A stretch of 64,000 nt of DNA from Novosphingobium sp. (lineage in GTDB: Bacteria > Pseudomonadota > Alphaproteobacteria > Sphingomonadales > Sphingomonadaceae): assembly GCA_024236215.1 (NCBI GenBank), contig JACKKX010000005.1, positions 248,001 through 312,000 on the forward strand. Direction: 5' to 3'. The translations under genes and the position numbers were made by a program. The notes beneath the pieces were generated by a model, which saw only the letters and a program-made list of their open reading frames with translations, was not told the origin of the DNA and did no database searches. Below are positions 27,494 through 37,562 of the stretch, piece by piece (positions within the stretch are counted from its first letter, which is position 1; every line of letters begins with the position of its first letter).

Positions 27494-30163
27494 CTATTTG
27501 CCCGCCAGCGCCGCCTGGGCCGCCGCCAGCCGTGCGATCGGCACCCGGAAGGGCGAGGCGCTGACATAGTCCAGGGCGACCTTCTCGCAGAACGCGATGC
27601 TGGCCGGATCGCCGCCGTGTTCGCCGCAGATCCCCAGCTTGATCCCGGGGCGCGCCTTGCGCCCGCGCTCCGCCGCCAGCTCGACCAGCTGCCCCACGCC
27701 CTCGATATCGAGGCTGACGAAGGGGTCGCGCGGGAAGATGCCCTTTTCGACGTAGACGCCCAGGAACTTGGCCGAATCGTCGCGGCTGAGGCCCAGCGTG
27801 GTCTGGGTCAGATCATTGGTGCCGAAGGAGAAGAACTCACCCACCTCGGCAATCTTGTCCGCCATCAGCGCGGCGCGCGGCAGCTCGATCATGGTGCCGA
27901 CCTGATAGTGCAGCGTGCGGCCCTTTTCGGCGAAAACCTCGCCCGCGGCCTTGTCAACCACGGCCTTGAGCAGTTCCAGCTCCTTGCGGGTGGCGACCAG
28001 CGGGATCATCACTTCGGGAACCGGCGCTTCCCCGCCCTGTGCGGCGACATCGCAGGCGGCTTCGAACAGCGCGCGGGCCTGCATCTCGTAGATTTCGGGG
28101 AACGTGATCCCCAAGCGGCAGCCGCGATGGCCCAGCATCGGGTTGAACTCATAGAGCTCGCCCGCGCGGCGCTTCAGCGTATCGACCCCGATCCCGATCG
28201 CCTCTGACAGCTCTTCGAACTCGGCATCGGCGTGGGGCAGGAATTCATGCAGCGGCGGATCGAGCAGACGGATCGTCACCGGCAGCCCCGCCATCACATC
28301 GAAGATCGCATGGAAATCGGCGCGCTGTTCGGGCAGCAACTTGGCCAAGGCTGCGCGGCGGCCCTTCTCGTCCTCGGCCAGGATCATCTGCCGAACGGCG
28401 GCGATGCGCTTGTCATCGAAGAACATGTGCTCGGTGCGGCACAGCCCGATCCCCTCGGCGCCGAACTGGCGCGCCACGCGGCAATCGGCCGGGGTTTCGG
28501 CATTGGTGCGCACCTTCATCCGGCGGTGACGGTCGGCCCATTCCATCAGCGTGCCGAAATCGCCGACAAGCTCGGGCTCGATCGTGCGGACTTCGCCCGC
28601 CATGACATCGCCGGTGCTGCCATCGAGGGTGATGACATCGCCTTCCCTGAAATCGCGCGCGCCGATCCTCAGGCTGCGCGAGGCTATGTCGATCGAGATC
28701 CCCGCCGCGCCCGAAACGCAGGGGCGGCCCATGCCGCGCGCCACCACCGCGGCGTGGCTGGTCATGCCGCCGCGCGCGGTCAGGATGCCCTTGGCGGCGT
28801 GCATGCCGTGGATGTCTTCGGGGCTGGTCTCGACCCGCACCAGGATCACTGCCTCACCCATCGCCGCGCGCTTTTCGGCGGTATCGGCATCGAGCACCAC
28901 CGCGCCCGAAGCCGCGCCGGGCGAAGCCGGCAGCCCCTTGACCAGCAGATCGCGCGGGGCCTCGGGATCGAGCGTGGGGTGGAGCAGCTGATCGAGCGCC
29001 ATCGGATCGACCCGGAGGATCGCTGTGCGTTCGTCGATCAGCCCTTCGCCCACCATGTCGACCGCCATCTTGAGCGCGGCCTTGGCGGTGCGCTTGCCGG
29101 TTCGGGTCTGGAGCATCCACAGCTTGCCGCGCTCAACGGTAAACTCGATGTCCTGCATCTCGCGGTAGTGCTTCTCCAGCAGGTCGAACACCGCCGCCAG
29201 CTCGGCAAAGGCCTCGGGCATGGCCTCTTCCATCGAAAGCGGCTTGGCCCCGGCGCGCTCGCGCGACTGGCGGGTGAGGTATTGCGGGGTGCGGATCCCC
29301 GCGACCACGTCCTCGCCCTGGGCGTTGATCAGCCACTCGCCGTAATAGGCGCGCTCGCCGGTCGCCGGATCGCGGGTAAAGGCCACCCCGGTGGCGCTGG
29401 TATCGCCCATGTTGCCGAACACCATCGCCTGGACGTTGACTGCGGTGCCCCAATCGCCGGGAATGTCGTTGAGCCGTCGATAGACCTTGGCCCGGTCCGA
29501 ATCCCACGAATCGAACACCGCGCGGATCGCGCCCCACAGCTGTTCGTGCGGGTCCTGCGGGAAGGCCTGGCCCAGCTCCTGCTCGACCAGCGCCTTGTAT
29601 TCGCTTACCAGCGCCTGCCAGTCCTCGGCCTGCATTTCGACATCGGCGTAATAGCCGGCATCTTCCTTGGCGATTTCCAGCGCGTCCTCGAACAGGTGAT
29701 GATCGAGCCCCAGCACCACGTCGGAATACATATGGATGAAGCGGCGATAGCTGTCCCAGGCGAAGCGCGCATCGCCCGCGCTTTGCGCCAGCCCCTCAAC
29801 CGTCCGGTCGTTGAGGCCCAGGTTGAGCACCGTATCCATCATTCCCGGCATCGAAACCCGCGCACCCGAGCGCACCGATACCAGCAGCGGATTGGCGTGA
29901 TCGCCGAATGCCTTGCCCACGGCGCTTTCGATATGGGCCAGGGCGGCGGCGACTTCGGCGCGCAGGCTGTCGGAAAAGTCCGACCCCTCGGCCAGATAGC
30001 GCACGCATTCCTCGGTGGTGATGGTAAAGCCGGGAGGAACCGGAAGGCCGATCCCGGCCATTTCGGCGAGGTTTGCGCCCTTGCCGCCGACAACCGTCTT
30101 GTCGCGGCTGCGGGGATCATCGCTCTGCGCCGAACCACCAAAAGTGAATACGTATGAAGTCAC
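27494..30163 (-). CDS. ppdK: Pyruvate, phosphate dikinase
   Basis: PPDK interconverts pyruvate, ATP and Pi with PEP, AMP and PPi. The 889-residue length fits. The start is GTG 30163 (TSYVFTFGG); N-terminal ATP-grasp text includes VVGGKGANLAEMAGIGLPVP, and the phosphohistidine domain is seen in GGMTSHAAVVARGMGRPCV. The C-terminal PEP domain has EGIGLCRTEHMFF, MLGHRGCRLGI, FSFGTNDLTQTTLG and KLGICGEHGGDP. It lies 252 bp downstream of glyS on the same strand. Confidence 0.98.
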   Translation of the reverse strand: MTSYVFTFGGSAQSDDPRSRDKTVVGGKGANLAEMAGIGLPVPPGFTITTEECVRYLAEGSDFSDSLRAEVAAALAHIESAVGKAFGDHANPLLVSVRSGARVSMPGMMDTVLNLGLNDRTVEGLAQSAGDARFAWDSYRRFIHMYSDVVLGLDHHLFEDALEIAKEDAGYYADVEMQAEDWQALVSEYKALVEQELGQAFPQDPHEQLWGAIRAVFDSWDSDRAKVYRRLNDIPGDWGTAVNVQAMVFGNMGDTSATGVAFTRDPATGERAYYGEWLINAQGEDVVAGIRTPQYLTRQSRERAGAKPLSMEEAMPEAFAELAAVFDLLEKHYREMQDIEFTVERGKLWMLQTRTGKRTAKAALKMAVDMVGEGLIDERTAILRVDPMALDQLLHPTLDPEAPRDLLVKGLPASPGAASGAVVLDADTAEKRAAMGEAVILVRVETSPEDIHGMHAAKGILTARGGMTSHAAVVARGMGRPCVSGAAGISIDIASRSLRIGARDFREGDVITLDGSTGDVMAGEVRTIEPELVGDFGTLMEWADRHRRMKVRTNAETPADCRVARQFGAEGIGLCRTEHMFFDDKRIAAVRQMILAEDEKGRRAALAKLLPEQRADFHAIFDVMAGLPVTIRLLDPPLHEFLPHADAEFEELSEAIGIGVDTLKRRAGELYEFNPMLGHRGCRLGITFPEIYEMQARALFEAACDVAAQGGEAPVPEVMIPLVATRKELELLKAVVDKAAGEVFAEKGRTLHYQVGTMIELPRAALMADKIAEVGEFFSFGTNDLTQTTLGLSRDDSAKFLGVYVEKGIFPRDPFVSLDIEGVGQLVELAAERGRKARPGIKLGICGEHGGDPASIAFCEKVALDYVSASPFRVPIARLAAAQAALAGK

Positions 30164-30312
30164 GGGAAACCGCCATTTCCAGGAACCGGCGATTCGCATG
30201 CCGGTGTGCCCTTGCCCCTAACCGTCGAAGGGACCGGAGTCAGCCCTTTTGTGCGCTGCAACAGGAATGGTGCACAGTTTGAAGCCGGAAACAGGCGGCG
30301 GACACGGGGTGG

Positions 30313-30411
30313 GCAAAAGGTGACACCCCTGTCCGGGTGCTTTGCCGTTACCTTACAGATGCTTGCCGCGAAAAAGGTGACAGATGGGCGATTTTGGGTG
30401 TCACCTTTTGC
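30313..30411 (-). terminator. glyS terminator with an alternative pairing arm
   Basis: Three related arms lie just past the glyS stop. Read on the minus strand, AAAAGGTGACA (30409-30399) can pair with TGTCACCTTTTT (30382-30371), giving an 11-bp stem that ends in a T-run, a good intrinsic terminator. It can also pair with a more distal GGGTGTCACCTTTTGC (30328-30313) over 16 bp, which is perfect. The two folds exclude each other. Confidence 0.7.
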
Positions 30412-30415
30412 AGTT

Positions 30416-32464
30416 TCAGCCTTCGATCCGCGAGAAATCCGCCACGCCATGCACCGCATCGCGGAAGCGCGCAAGCAGCGAGAGGCGGTAAAGGCGCTTG
30501 GCGGGATCGGCATCGTTGACGGTCACCTGGTCGAAGAAGGCATCGATCGGCGCGCGCAGCGAGGCCAGGGCGGCCATGGCCTTGGCGAAGTCTTCGGCCT
30601 GAACGGCCTCGGCAGCCAGCGGCCCGGCAGCGTCCAGCGCATCGATCAGCGCCTTTTCGGCAGGTTCGGGGGTGTAGGAAAGCGAATTCGCTTCCGCCGC
30701 CTCGACACCCTCCTTCTTGAGGATATTCGCGGCGCGCTTGTAGCCGGCCAGCAGGTTTGCGCCGTCCTCGGTGCCGATGAAGGATTGGAGCGCGTGGACG
30801 CAGCGCACCATACGGTAGTTATCGCCACCCGTTTCGACTGCGACGACAGCATCAATCATATCGTGCCTGATGCCGGCCTCGCGCTGCTGAACCTTAAGCC
30901 GTTCAATCAGGAACGATGCAATTTCGCGTCCCGCCTCTTGTGAGCCCCCAGGGTGGGCGGCAGCGGTAATGAGATCGCGCATCGAAACTCGGATCGAGTT
31001 GTCAAGGATGGTTCGCAAGATGCCCAAAGCGGCACGACGAAGGGCAAACGGATCCTTCGATCCGGTCGGTTTCTCGTCAATCTGGAAGAACCCGACGAGC
31101 GTATCCAGCTTGTCCGCCAAACTAACAGCCACCGTCACCGGCGCCGTCGGCACCTCATCACCCTGCCCCACCGGCTTGTAATGATCGCGGATCGCATCGG
31201 CCACGGCGTCGGGCAGACCCTCTGCGCGGGCGTAGTATCCGCCCATCAGGCCTTGCAGCTCGGGAAATTCGCCCACCATTTCGGTGACAAGATCGGCCTT
31301 GCACAGTTTGGCTGCCTGACGTGCCAGCGCCGGGTCGCAACCGGGCACAATGCCTTCGCTCGCCAGCCATTCAGTCAAATTGGCCACCCGTGCCACCTTG
31401 TCGGCGACGGTGCCCAGCTTTTCGTGGAAGGTGATCCGCTCCAGCTTCTTGGCCTGATCCTCAAGGCGGACCTTGCGGTCCTGTTCCCAGAAGAAGCGCG
31501 CATCGCTGAGCCGCGCGGCGAGCACCTTGCGGTTGCCCGCCACAATCGCTGCGCCGCCATCGGCGGCCACGATGTTGGCGGTGCAGACGAAAGCGTTGGC
31601 GAGCTTGCCCGCCGCATCCTCACAGACGAAATATTTCTGGTTGGTGCGGGCGGTTAGCTGGATAACCTCGGGCGGAACATCAAGATAGGCCTCGTCGAAC
31701 CGGCCCAGCAAGGGCACCGGCCATTCGGTCAACCCGGCGTTTTCCACCACCAGCCCTTCGTCCTCGACCAGCACCAGCCCATGGGCCGCTGCGGCGGCGC
31801 GGGCCTTTTCGCGGATCAGGTCCTGCCGCTCGGCATGGTTGACGATGACGTGGGCGGCGAACAGCTTGGCGACATAGTCCTCGGCCCCGTCGAGCGAAAT
31901 CTCGCCTTCGGAATGAAAGCGATGGCCGCGCGTCAGGCGCCCGGCGGCGATCCCGCCCACCTCGCAATCGATTACCGCGCCATCCAGCAGCGCCACGATC
32001 CCCGAAAGCGGGCGTACCCAGCGCAGACTTTCCGTGCTGAGCGATGCGGCGCCCCAGCGCTGGCTCTTGGGCCAGGGAAAGGCGCGGACGATCGCGGGCA
32101 CTGCCTCGGCCAGCACTTCGGCGGTGGCGCGGCCGGGCTTTTGATGAATCGCGAACAGCACCCCGTCACGCTCGATCAGGTCGCTTTCGGCAAGGCCGGT
32201 CTTGCGCAGGAAGCCTTCGAGCGCCTGTGGCGGCGCGCCGACGCGCGGCCCCTTCACTTCCTCGCTCACCGCGGCGGTGGCGGAGGGCAGATCGCGCGCG
32301 ATCAGCGTCAGGCGGCGCGGGGTGGACCAGACGGTAACCTGGCCCAGGACAACGCCCGCCGCGTCCATCTCCTTGCGGAACAGCTTTTCGAGGGTCTCGC
32401 GCGCCCCAGCCTGCATCCGGGCCGGGATTTCCTCGCTGCGCAGTTCGAGAAGGAACGTGCTCAT
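30416..32464 (-). CDS. glyS: Glycine--tRNA ligase beta subunit
   Basis: A 682-residue beta subunit of the bacterial alpha2beta2 GlyRS. It begins [20 protein letters not shown], contains [19 protein letters not shown] and [20 protein letters not shown], and ends with the anticodon-binding domain ([32 protein letters not shown]). The ATG at 32464 overlaps the glyQ stop by 4 bp. Confidence 0.98.
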   Translation of the reverse strand: MSTFLLELRSEEIPARMQAGARETLEKLFRKEMDAAGVVLGQVTVWSTPRRLTLIARDLPSATAAVSEEVKGPRVGAPPQALEGFLRKTGLAESDLIERDGVLFAIHQKPGRATAEVLAEAVPAIVRAFPWPKSQRWGAASLSTESLRWVRPLSGIVALLDGAVIDCEVGGIAAGRLTRGHRFHSEGEISLDGAEDYVAKLFAAHVIVNHAERQDLIREKARAAAAAHGLVLVEDEGLVVENAGLTEWPVPLLGRFDEAYLDVPPEVIQLTARTNQKYFVCEDAAGKLANAFVCTANIVAADGGAAIVAGNRKVLAARLSDARFFWEQDRKVRLEDQAKKLERITFHEKLGTVADKVARVANLTEWLASEGIVPGCDPALARQAAKLCKADLVTEMVGEFPELQGLMGGYYARAEGLPDAVADAIRDHYKPVGQGDEVPTAPVTVAVSLADKLDTLVGFFQIDEKPTGSKDPFALRRAALGILRTILDNSIRVSMRDLITAAAHPGGSQEAGREIASFLIERLKVQQREAGIRHDMIDAVVAVETGGDNYRMVRCVHALQSFIGTEDGANLLAGYKRAANILKKEGVEAAEANSLSYTPEPAEKALIDALDAAGPLAAEAVQAEDFAKAMAALASLRAPIDAFFDQVTVNDADPAKRLYRLSLLARFRDAVHGVADFSRIEG

Positions 32465-33360
32465 GCCGACCACCCCGGGAAGCGCTGCTCCCAATCGGCC
32501 TTGTTCTTTTCAATCCAGGCCTGGCATGAACCCTTGGCCAGCTCGCGCACCCGGCCGATGTAGCTGGCGCGTTCCTGCACCGAGATCACCCCGCGTGCCT
32601 GGAGCAGGTTGAACAGGTGGCTGGCCTCGATCGCCTGATCGTAGGCGGCCAGCGGCACGTCGGCCTCGATGCAGCGGCGGCACTCCGCCTCGGCGGCCTG
32701 AAAGCCACGGAACAGCGAATCCGTATCAGCCACCTCGAAGTTGTATTTCGAGAATTCCTGCTCGTTCTTGAGGAACACCTGCCCGTAGCTGACCCCGGCG
32801 CTATTGAAGGCCAGGTCATAGACGTTGTCGACCCCCTGGATGTACATCGCCAGGCGCTCCAGCCCATAGGTCAGCTCGCCCGCCACCGGGCGGCAATCGA
32901 ACCCGCCCATCTGCTGGAAATAGGTGAACTGGGTTACTTCCATCCCGTCGCACCACACTTCCCAGCCCAGCCCCCAGGCGCCGAGCGTGGGGCTTTCCCA
33001 GTCATCCTCGACAAAGCGGATGTCATGCGCCAGCGGATCGACCCCGATCTCTACCAGCGATTGCAGGTAGAGCTCCTGCAGGTTTTCCGGGTTGGGCTTG
33101 AGGATCACCTGGTACTGGTAATAGTGCTGAAGGCGGTTGGGGTTTTCGCCATAGCGCCCGTCTGTGGGGCGGCGGCTGGGCTGGACATAGGCCGCGTTCC
33201 ACGGCTCCGGCCCCAGGCTGCGCAGCGTTGTGGCGGGGTGAAAGGTGCCCGCGCCCACGCGCATGTCATAGGGTTGCAGGATCAGGCAGCCCTGCGCGCT
33301 CCAGAACGCGTGGAGGCGCAGGATCATGTCCTGAAAGCTGAGGGGCGCGGTTTCGCTCAT
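32461..33360 (-). CDS. glyQ: Glycine--tRNA ligase alpha subunit
   Basis: A 299-residue catalytic subunit. Start at ATG 33360 ([16 protein letters not shown]). Strongly conserved text: [56 protein letters not shown], and [18 protein letters not shown]. It is coupled to glyS (ATGA overlap) and divergent from the XRE regulator gene. Confidence 0.98.
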   Translation of the reverse strand: MSETAPLSFQDMILRLHAFWSAQGCLILQPYDMRVGAGTFHPATTLRSLGPEPWNAAYVQPSRRPTDGRYGENPNRLQHYYQYQVILKPNPENLQELYLQSLVEIGVDPLAHDIRFVEDDWESPTLGAWGLGWEVWCDGMEVTQFTYFQQMGGFDCRPVAGELTYGLERLAMYIQGVDNVYDLAFNSAGVSYGQVFLKNEQEFSKYNFEVADTDSLFRGFQAAEAECRRCIEADVPLAAYDQAIEASHLFNLLQARGVISVQERASYIGRVRELAKGSCQAWIEKNKADWEQRFPGWSA

Positions 33361-33410
33361 TGGCGGGCCTTTGGCCGATTGCCCGCGGCAAATCAACCAT
33401 GCTCGAGCCT

Positions 33411-33434
33411 CGATGTCAGGTTTTCTTGACATCG
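33411..33434. promoter_or_regulatory. Perfect inverted repeat in the glyQ/XRE divergent region
   Basis: CGATGTCA and TGACATCG form 8-bp perfect arms around an 8-bp spacer. The right arm overlaps a good -35 box (TTGACA at 33426-33431) facing the XRE gene, and CTGACA half-sites recur closer to its start. It looks like an operator for autoregulation by the XRE protein. Confidence 0.5.
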
Positions 33435-33491
33435 CTGGCGAATCGCTGCATCTAGTAAGGTATACCTGACAAACAGACAGGTCATGCTGAC

Positions 33492-33689
33492 ATGAACAAT
33501 CGCCTCAAAGTACTGCGAGCCGAACGCAACTGGAGCCAGGCAGAGCTTGCCATGCGGCTCGACGTTTCGCGCCAGGCGGTCAACGCGATCGAGACCGGAA
33601 AGCACGACCCGTCCCTTCCCCTGGCATTCCGGATCGCGCGGCTGTTCGCGCTTTCCATCGAGGAGATTTTCGATGACAGCGCAAACTGA
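33492..33689 (+). CDS. XRE-family helix-turn-helix regulator (small, YozG/Cro-like)
   Basis: A 65-residue one-domain HTH protein: [19 protein letters not shown] followed by the recognition helix region [20 protein letters not shown] and [10 protein letters not shown]. This class is frequently paired with a small membrane protein in the next gene, as here (16-bp overlap). A dyad that may be its operator lies upstream. Confidence 0.92.
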   Translation: MNNRLKVLRAERNWSQAELAMRLDVSRQAVNAIETGKHDPSLPLAFRIARLFALSIEEIFDDSAN

Positions 33690-34344
33690 TGATGGAATCG
33701 AGCACACCCCGGCCCGCAGCCGCCTGGCTTCGGTGTTCGGCCTTGTGGGATCAAGCCTTGGCGCGATCTTCCTTGCCGGAGCGAGTGTGGGGTTCTTTTC
33801 GGCGCATGATCCCTCGCGGCCGTTAAGCACTGTCGGATTGCTGGTCGGCGCGGGCCTGGTCGGGGGAACTGTGCTTTGCCTGTGGCTAGCCGCGCGAACA
33901 GTCCTTGGACTCTCGCGCAGCGCGCGCAGCGAGATTGTCGCACCCTCGGTCCGCAAGGGCAGGACTTTGACGGTCCTTTCCGGGCTTCTCGGGGCTGCAA
34001 TCGCTGTCATCATGCTGATCGGACAGCCCCAGGGGTTCGGGGCGCCGGCATTTTCGATTTTCTCCGATGCACCCATGCAGGGTTGGGCTGCGATTGCGCT
34101 GATCGCCCTGACCTGCACAGCCTTGCCATGGATCACCTGGGCCTGGCATCGTGCAATCGACGAGCACGAATTCGATGCCTATCGCGAAGGTGCGCTTTAC
34201 GGTCTTTATGCCTACTCGCTGATCAGCTTCTGCTGGTGGCTGGGCGCGCGTGCGGCGTTGCTTCCATCGGTCGACGGCGTGGCCGTATTCTTTGCCACCT
34301 ACACCGTGTGGGGCGCGGTGTGGCTGTGGAAGCGCTATCGTTAG
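33673..34344 (+). CDS. Integral membrane protein paired with the XRE regulator
   Basis: A 223-residue hydrophobic protein beginning [20 protein letters not shown], with about six membrane segments, for example FGLVGSSLGAIFLAGASVGF and LLVGAGLVGGTVLCLWLAA. No enzyme motif is visible. Its start lies inside the XRE gene, so the two are translationally coupled, like other regulator/membrane-protein pairs. Function is unknown. Confidence 0.8.
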   Translation: MTAQTDDGIEHTPARSRLASVFGLVGSSLGAIFLAGASVGFFSAHDPSRPLSTVGLLVGAGLVGGTVLCLWLAARTVLGLSRSARSEIVAPSVRKGRTLTVLSGLLGAAIAVIMLIGQPQGFGAPAFSIFSDAPMQGWAAIALIALTCTALPWITWAWHRAIDEHEFDAYREGALYGLYAYSLISFCWWLGARAALLPSVDGVAVFFATYTVWGAVWLWKRYR

Positions 34345-34395
34345 TCGCCCTCGGTTCATTGCTCGATCACATTTCCTGACGCAGAAAGGCCAGCG

Positions 34396-35319
34396 ATGAC
34401 CACCGTTGCAACGAAGCTCATGTCCGCCCTTGCCCTCGTCAGCGCCCTTCTGGGCGCTCCGGTGGCAGCCCAGCAGCAGCCCGCATCGCAACCAGAACTC
34501 GCCGAATCAGCCCGGCAAGAGGCCAATCCCGCGCTGTGGAAGGTTTCGGACGCGGATACCACGATCTACCTGTTCGGCACGATCCACCTGCTGCCCAAGG
34601 GGATCGACTGGTATCACGGCAAGGTAGAAAGCGCCTTCGAGCAGGCCGACGAGCTGGTGACCGAGATCCCCGAGGGCGCCGAGGCAGAGGCGCCCGCGCT
34701 GGTGGTCCGCCTGGGCATGCTCCCCTCGGGCGAAAGCCTGCGCACCCAGATGGATGCCGACGAACGCACCAAGTACGAGGCCGCGCTTGCCGGACAGGGT
34801 CTGCCCGCAGAGGCGTTCGACCGTTATCAGCCCTGGTTCGCCGCGGTGACCCTGGCGACGATCCCGCTGATGCGCGAAGGCTTCGATCCCTCGCGCGGGG
34901 TCGAGGCCGAACTGGCCGAGCGCAACCGCAAGCTGGCGCGCCCCCGCGTCGGACTGGAGACGCTCGATTTCCAGCTCGGGCTGTTCGCCGGTTTTTCGCA
35001 CACGGTGCAGAAGCAATACTTGTTCGAGGTGATTGACTCGCTCCCCCAGCTCAAGGGCGAGATCGACAAGATGGTCGACGCCTGGGCCAGCGGCAATGCG
35101 ATCGCGCTTGCCGAACTGATGAACGCCGACGAATCCAGCCCCGAGCTGATCGAGGCCCTGATCGTCAACCGCAACAAGACCTGGTCGGCCTGGATCCGCC
35201 AGCGGCTCGACCGGCCCGGCACGGTATTCCTGGCGGTCGGCGCGGGGCATCTGGGCGGTGCGGGGTCGGTGCAGGACCAGCTTGAGAAGGCCGGGCTCAA
35301 GGTTGAGCGTGTTCAATAG
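34396..35319 (+). CDS. TraB/GumN family protein, secreted (copy 1)
   Basis: A 307-residue protein with a Sec signal peptide (to about AAQ at residue 26). The TraB/GumN signatures are YLFGTIHLLPKGIDWY near the N-terminus with the conserved GTxH, VTEIPEG, and GTVFLAVGAGHLGGAGSVQD near the C-terminus with its GxxH. The family is related to the Tiki/EreA protease-like fold, and activity in bacteria is not settled. It overlaps a paralogue directly downstream. Confidence 0.9.
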   Translation: MTTVATKLMSALALVSALLGAPVAAQQQPASQPELAESARQEANPALWKVSDADTTIYLFGTIHLLPKGIDWYHGKVESAFEQADELVTEIPEGAEAEAPALVVRLGMLPSGESLRTQMDADERTKYEAALAGQGLPAEAFDRYQPWFAAVTLATIPLMREGFDPSRGVEAELAERNRKLARPRVGLETLDFQLGLFAGFSHTVQKQYLFEVIDSLPQLKGEIDKMVDAWASGNAIALAELMNADESSPELIEALIVNRNKTWSAWIRQRLDRPGTVFLAVGAGHLGGAGSVQDQLEKAGLKVERVQ

Positions 35320-36172
35320 CGCGCTGCGCGCCTCGATCCTGGCCGCGCTGGCCGCGCTGGCGCTGGGGGCCTGCCGCGCGGCGCCCCCGGCCCATCCCGC
35401 GCTGTGGCAGATCGAGGGGCCGCACGGCGAAAAAGCCTGGCTGTTCGGTACGGTCCACGCCCTGCCCGAGCGGCTCGACTGGCGCCAGGGCAAGGTAGCC
35501 GAGGCGCTTGCCGCCTCGGACCTGCTGGTCCTCGAGGTCGCGCATATCGAAGAGGCGCCCCGGGCCTTCGCCGCGCTTTCGCAAAGCCCCGGCCTTCAGC
35601 CGCTGCGCGAAAGGATCAGCCCCGCACTGCGTCCCGCGCTCGATAGGGTGCTGCATGAGACCGGGCTCGATCCCGCCGCCCTCGATGGCCTAGAAACATG
35701 GGCCGCAGCGCTGACCATCGAACAGGCGCTGGCGAGCAAGGCCGGGATCGAAAGCAGCAACGGGATAGAGCGCGAGCTGGTCGCGACCTATCGCCGCCCG
35801 GTCGATCAGCTGGAGGGGGCATCGGCGCAGCTCTCGATCTTTGACCACCTGGCCGAAGAAGATCAGCGCGTTCTGCTCGAAAGCGTTGTGCGCGAAGGTC
35901 TCCGCCCGGACGATCCCGACGTGGTCCGGGCCTGGGCGCGGGGCGACATGGCCCCGATCGAGGCCGAGACCGCCCGCGGTTTCCTGACCGATCCCGAGCT
36001 GCGCGAGGCCTTGCTCACCGGTCGCAACCGGGCCTGGGCGGACCGGATCGGTTCCCTGTTGCACCAGGGCAAGCATCCTTTCGTTGCCGTCGGCGCCGGG
36101 CATATGGCCGGGCCGCAGGGTCTGCCCGCACTGATGGCGACGCAAGGCTGGCACGTCACTCGCCTCCAGTAG
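35309..36172 (+). CDS. TraB/GumN family lipoprotein-like protein (copy 2)
   Basis: A 287-residue paralogue of the preceding gene, starting at GTG 35309 (AAGG box 7 nt upstream) inside its end. The N-terminus, ILAALAALALGACRAAPPAH, looks like a lipoprotein signal with the lipobox cysteine. The two GxxH motifs are present: WLFGTVHALPERLDW and PFVAVGAGHMAGPQG. Two adjacent copies, one apparently soluble and one lipid-anchored, may act together in the periplasm. Confidence 0.88.
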   Translation: MFNSALRASILAALAALALGACRAAPPAHPALWQIEGPHGEKAWLFGTVHALPERLDWRQGKVAEALAASDLLVLEVAHIEEAPRAFAALSQSPGLQPLRERISPALRPALDRVLHETGLDPAALDGLETWAAALTIEQALASKAGIESSNGIERELVATYRRPVDQLEGASAQLSIFDHLAEEDQRVLLESVVREGLRPDDPDVVRAWARGDMAPIEAETARGFLTDPELREALLTGRNRAWADRIGSLLHQGKHPFVAVGAGHMAGPQGLPALMATQGWHVTRLQ

Positions 36173-36284
36173 CCTTGCATTCGGCGCGTATTGCCGCTAG
36201 GGGCGCGCGCTTCCGCGTCATGGTCATCCCTGGAGGCGTGGCGGAGGAAACTGGAACAACACTCGTTTTTCGAAAGGCAATGCA

Positions 36285-36902
36285 ATGAGCGATACGCTGC
36301 ACCTGCCGGCCGAGGCGCGCAACCGGGCTGGCAAGGGAGCCTCCCGTGCACTGCGCCGCGAAGGCCGCGTCCCCGCCGTCGTCTATGGTGGCAATGAAGA
36401 GCCCCTCGCCATCCATGTCGAGGAAAAGCTGCTGGTCAAGCAGCTTGGCACCGGCCACTTCTTCAACTCGATCGTCGAGGTCGAGGTTGGCGGCAAGACG
36501 CTGCGCACGCTCCCCAAGGACGTCGCCTTCCACCCGGTCAGCGACCGTCCGCTCCATGCTGACTTCCTGCGCCTGTCCAAGGACGCGACTGTCCACGTCA
36601 ACGTGCCGGTGGTGTTCGCCAACGAAGCGGCCTCGCCGGGCCTCAAGCGCGGCGGCGTGCTCAACATCGTCCGTCACGAGCTGGAACTGGTCTGCGAAGC
36701 CGACAAGATCCCCGATGACATCGCGATCGACGTGACTGGCTTCGATGTGGGCGATTCGATCCACATCAGCCACGTTTCGCTGCCCGCCGGATCGAAGAGC
36801 GCGATCACCGATCGTGACTTCACCATCGCCACCATCGTTGCCCCTTCGGGCCTGCGCAGCGAAGAAGGCGATAACAGCAAGACCGAAGCCGCGAGCGAAT
36901 AA
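36285..36902 (+). CDS. rplY: 50S ribosomal protein L25/general stress protein Ctc
   Basis: A 205-residue long-form bL25 with the N-terminal 5S rRNA-binding domain ([20 protein letters not shown]) and the C-terminal TL5/CTC beta domain (residues about 95-190: [36 protein letters not shown]). It is followed by a strong terminator and by pth, the usual rplY-pth pairing. Confidence 0.97.
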   Translation: MSDTLHLPAEARNRAGKGASRALRREGRVPAVVYGGNEEPLAIHVEEKLLVKQLGTGHFFNSIVEVEVGGKTLRTLPKDVAFHPVSDRPLHADFLRLSKDATVHVNVPVVFANEAASPGLKRGGVLNIVRHELELVCEADKIPDDIAIDVTGFDVGDSIHISHVSLPAGSKSAITDRDFTIATIVAPSGLRSEEGDNSKTEAASE

Positions 36903-36945
36903 GCCGCACTCGGTTGACCGGGGTGGCCCTGCTGCCCCATCAAAG

Positions 36946-36972
36946 GCCGGGCCGCAGCGATGCGGCCCGGCT
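36946..36972 (+). terminator. Rho-independent terminator after rplY
   Basis: An 11-bp perfect stem (GCCGGGCCGCA/TGCGGCCCGGC) with a GCGA tetraloop, preceded by AAA and followed by TTTCGCTT. It lies between rplY and pth and may attenuate read-through into pth, whose start codon is only 17 bp beyond it. Confidence 0.85.
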
Positions 36973-36989
36973 TTCGCTTGGAGGAACAC

Positions 36990-37559
36990 GTGCAGCTCTG
37001 GGTCGGCCTCGGCAATCCCGGTCCGCAATATGCCATGCACCGCCACAATGTGGGGTTCATGGCGCTCGACACCATTGCCGAGGTGCACGGCTTTGGCCCC
37101 GAGCAGAAGAAGTTCCAGGGCTGGCTGCGCGAAGGGCGGATCGGCGGGCACAAGGTGCTGCTGCTCAAACCCGCCACCTTCATGAACGAAAGCGGGCGTT
37201 CGGTGGGCGAGGCGCTGCGCTTCTACAAACTCGGCCCCGATGCCCTGACCGTGTTCCACGACGAGCTCGATCTCGCCCCCTTCAAGGTCAAGGTCCGCAC
37301 CGGCGGGGGCCTGGCGGGCCACAACGGTCTGCGCTCGATCGACCAGCACCTCGGCCCCGATTTCCGCCGGGTCCGCCTCGGCATCGGCCACCCCGGCCAC
37401 AAGGACCGCGTAACCGGCCATGTCCTGGGCAACTATGCCAAGGCGGAAATGGACGATCTGGCCGAGATGCTGGGCGCCGTGGCCGCCGAGGCCGAGTGGC
37501 TGGCGAAGGGCGATGACGCGCGGTTTATGAGTGATGTGGCGCTGCGGATCAGGGATTGA
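36990..37559 (+). CDS. pth: Peptidyl-tRNA hydrolase
   Basis: A 189-residue enzyme that frees tRNA from dropped-off peptidyl-tRNA. The start is GTG 36990, preceded by GGAGGAACAC. Motifs are LGNPGPQYAMHRHNVGF (catalytic His and Asn), KPATFMNESGRSV, VFHDELDLAPFKVK (catalytic Asp) and GGLAGHNGLRSI. Confidence 0.98.
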   Translation: MQLWVGLGNPGPQYAMHRHNVGFMALDTIAEVHGFGPEQKKFQGWLREGRIGGHKVLLLKPATFMNESGRSVGEALRFYKLGPDALTVFHDELDLAPFKVKVRTGGGLAGHNGLRSIDQHLGPDFRRVRLGIGHPGHKDRVTGHVLGNYAKAEMDDLAEMLGAVAAEAEWLAKGDDARFMSDVALRIRD

Positions 37560-37562
37560 AGC

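Noticed and set aside
28232-30157. Plus-strand open frame of 641 codons opposite ppdK
   Set aside because: Shadow of the third-position GC bias of ppdK; composition rich in His, Arg, Ala and Gly, no motif.
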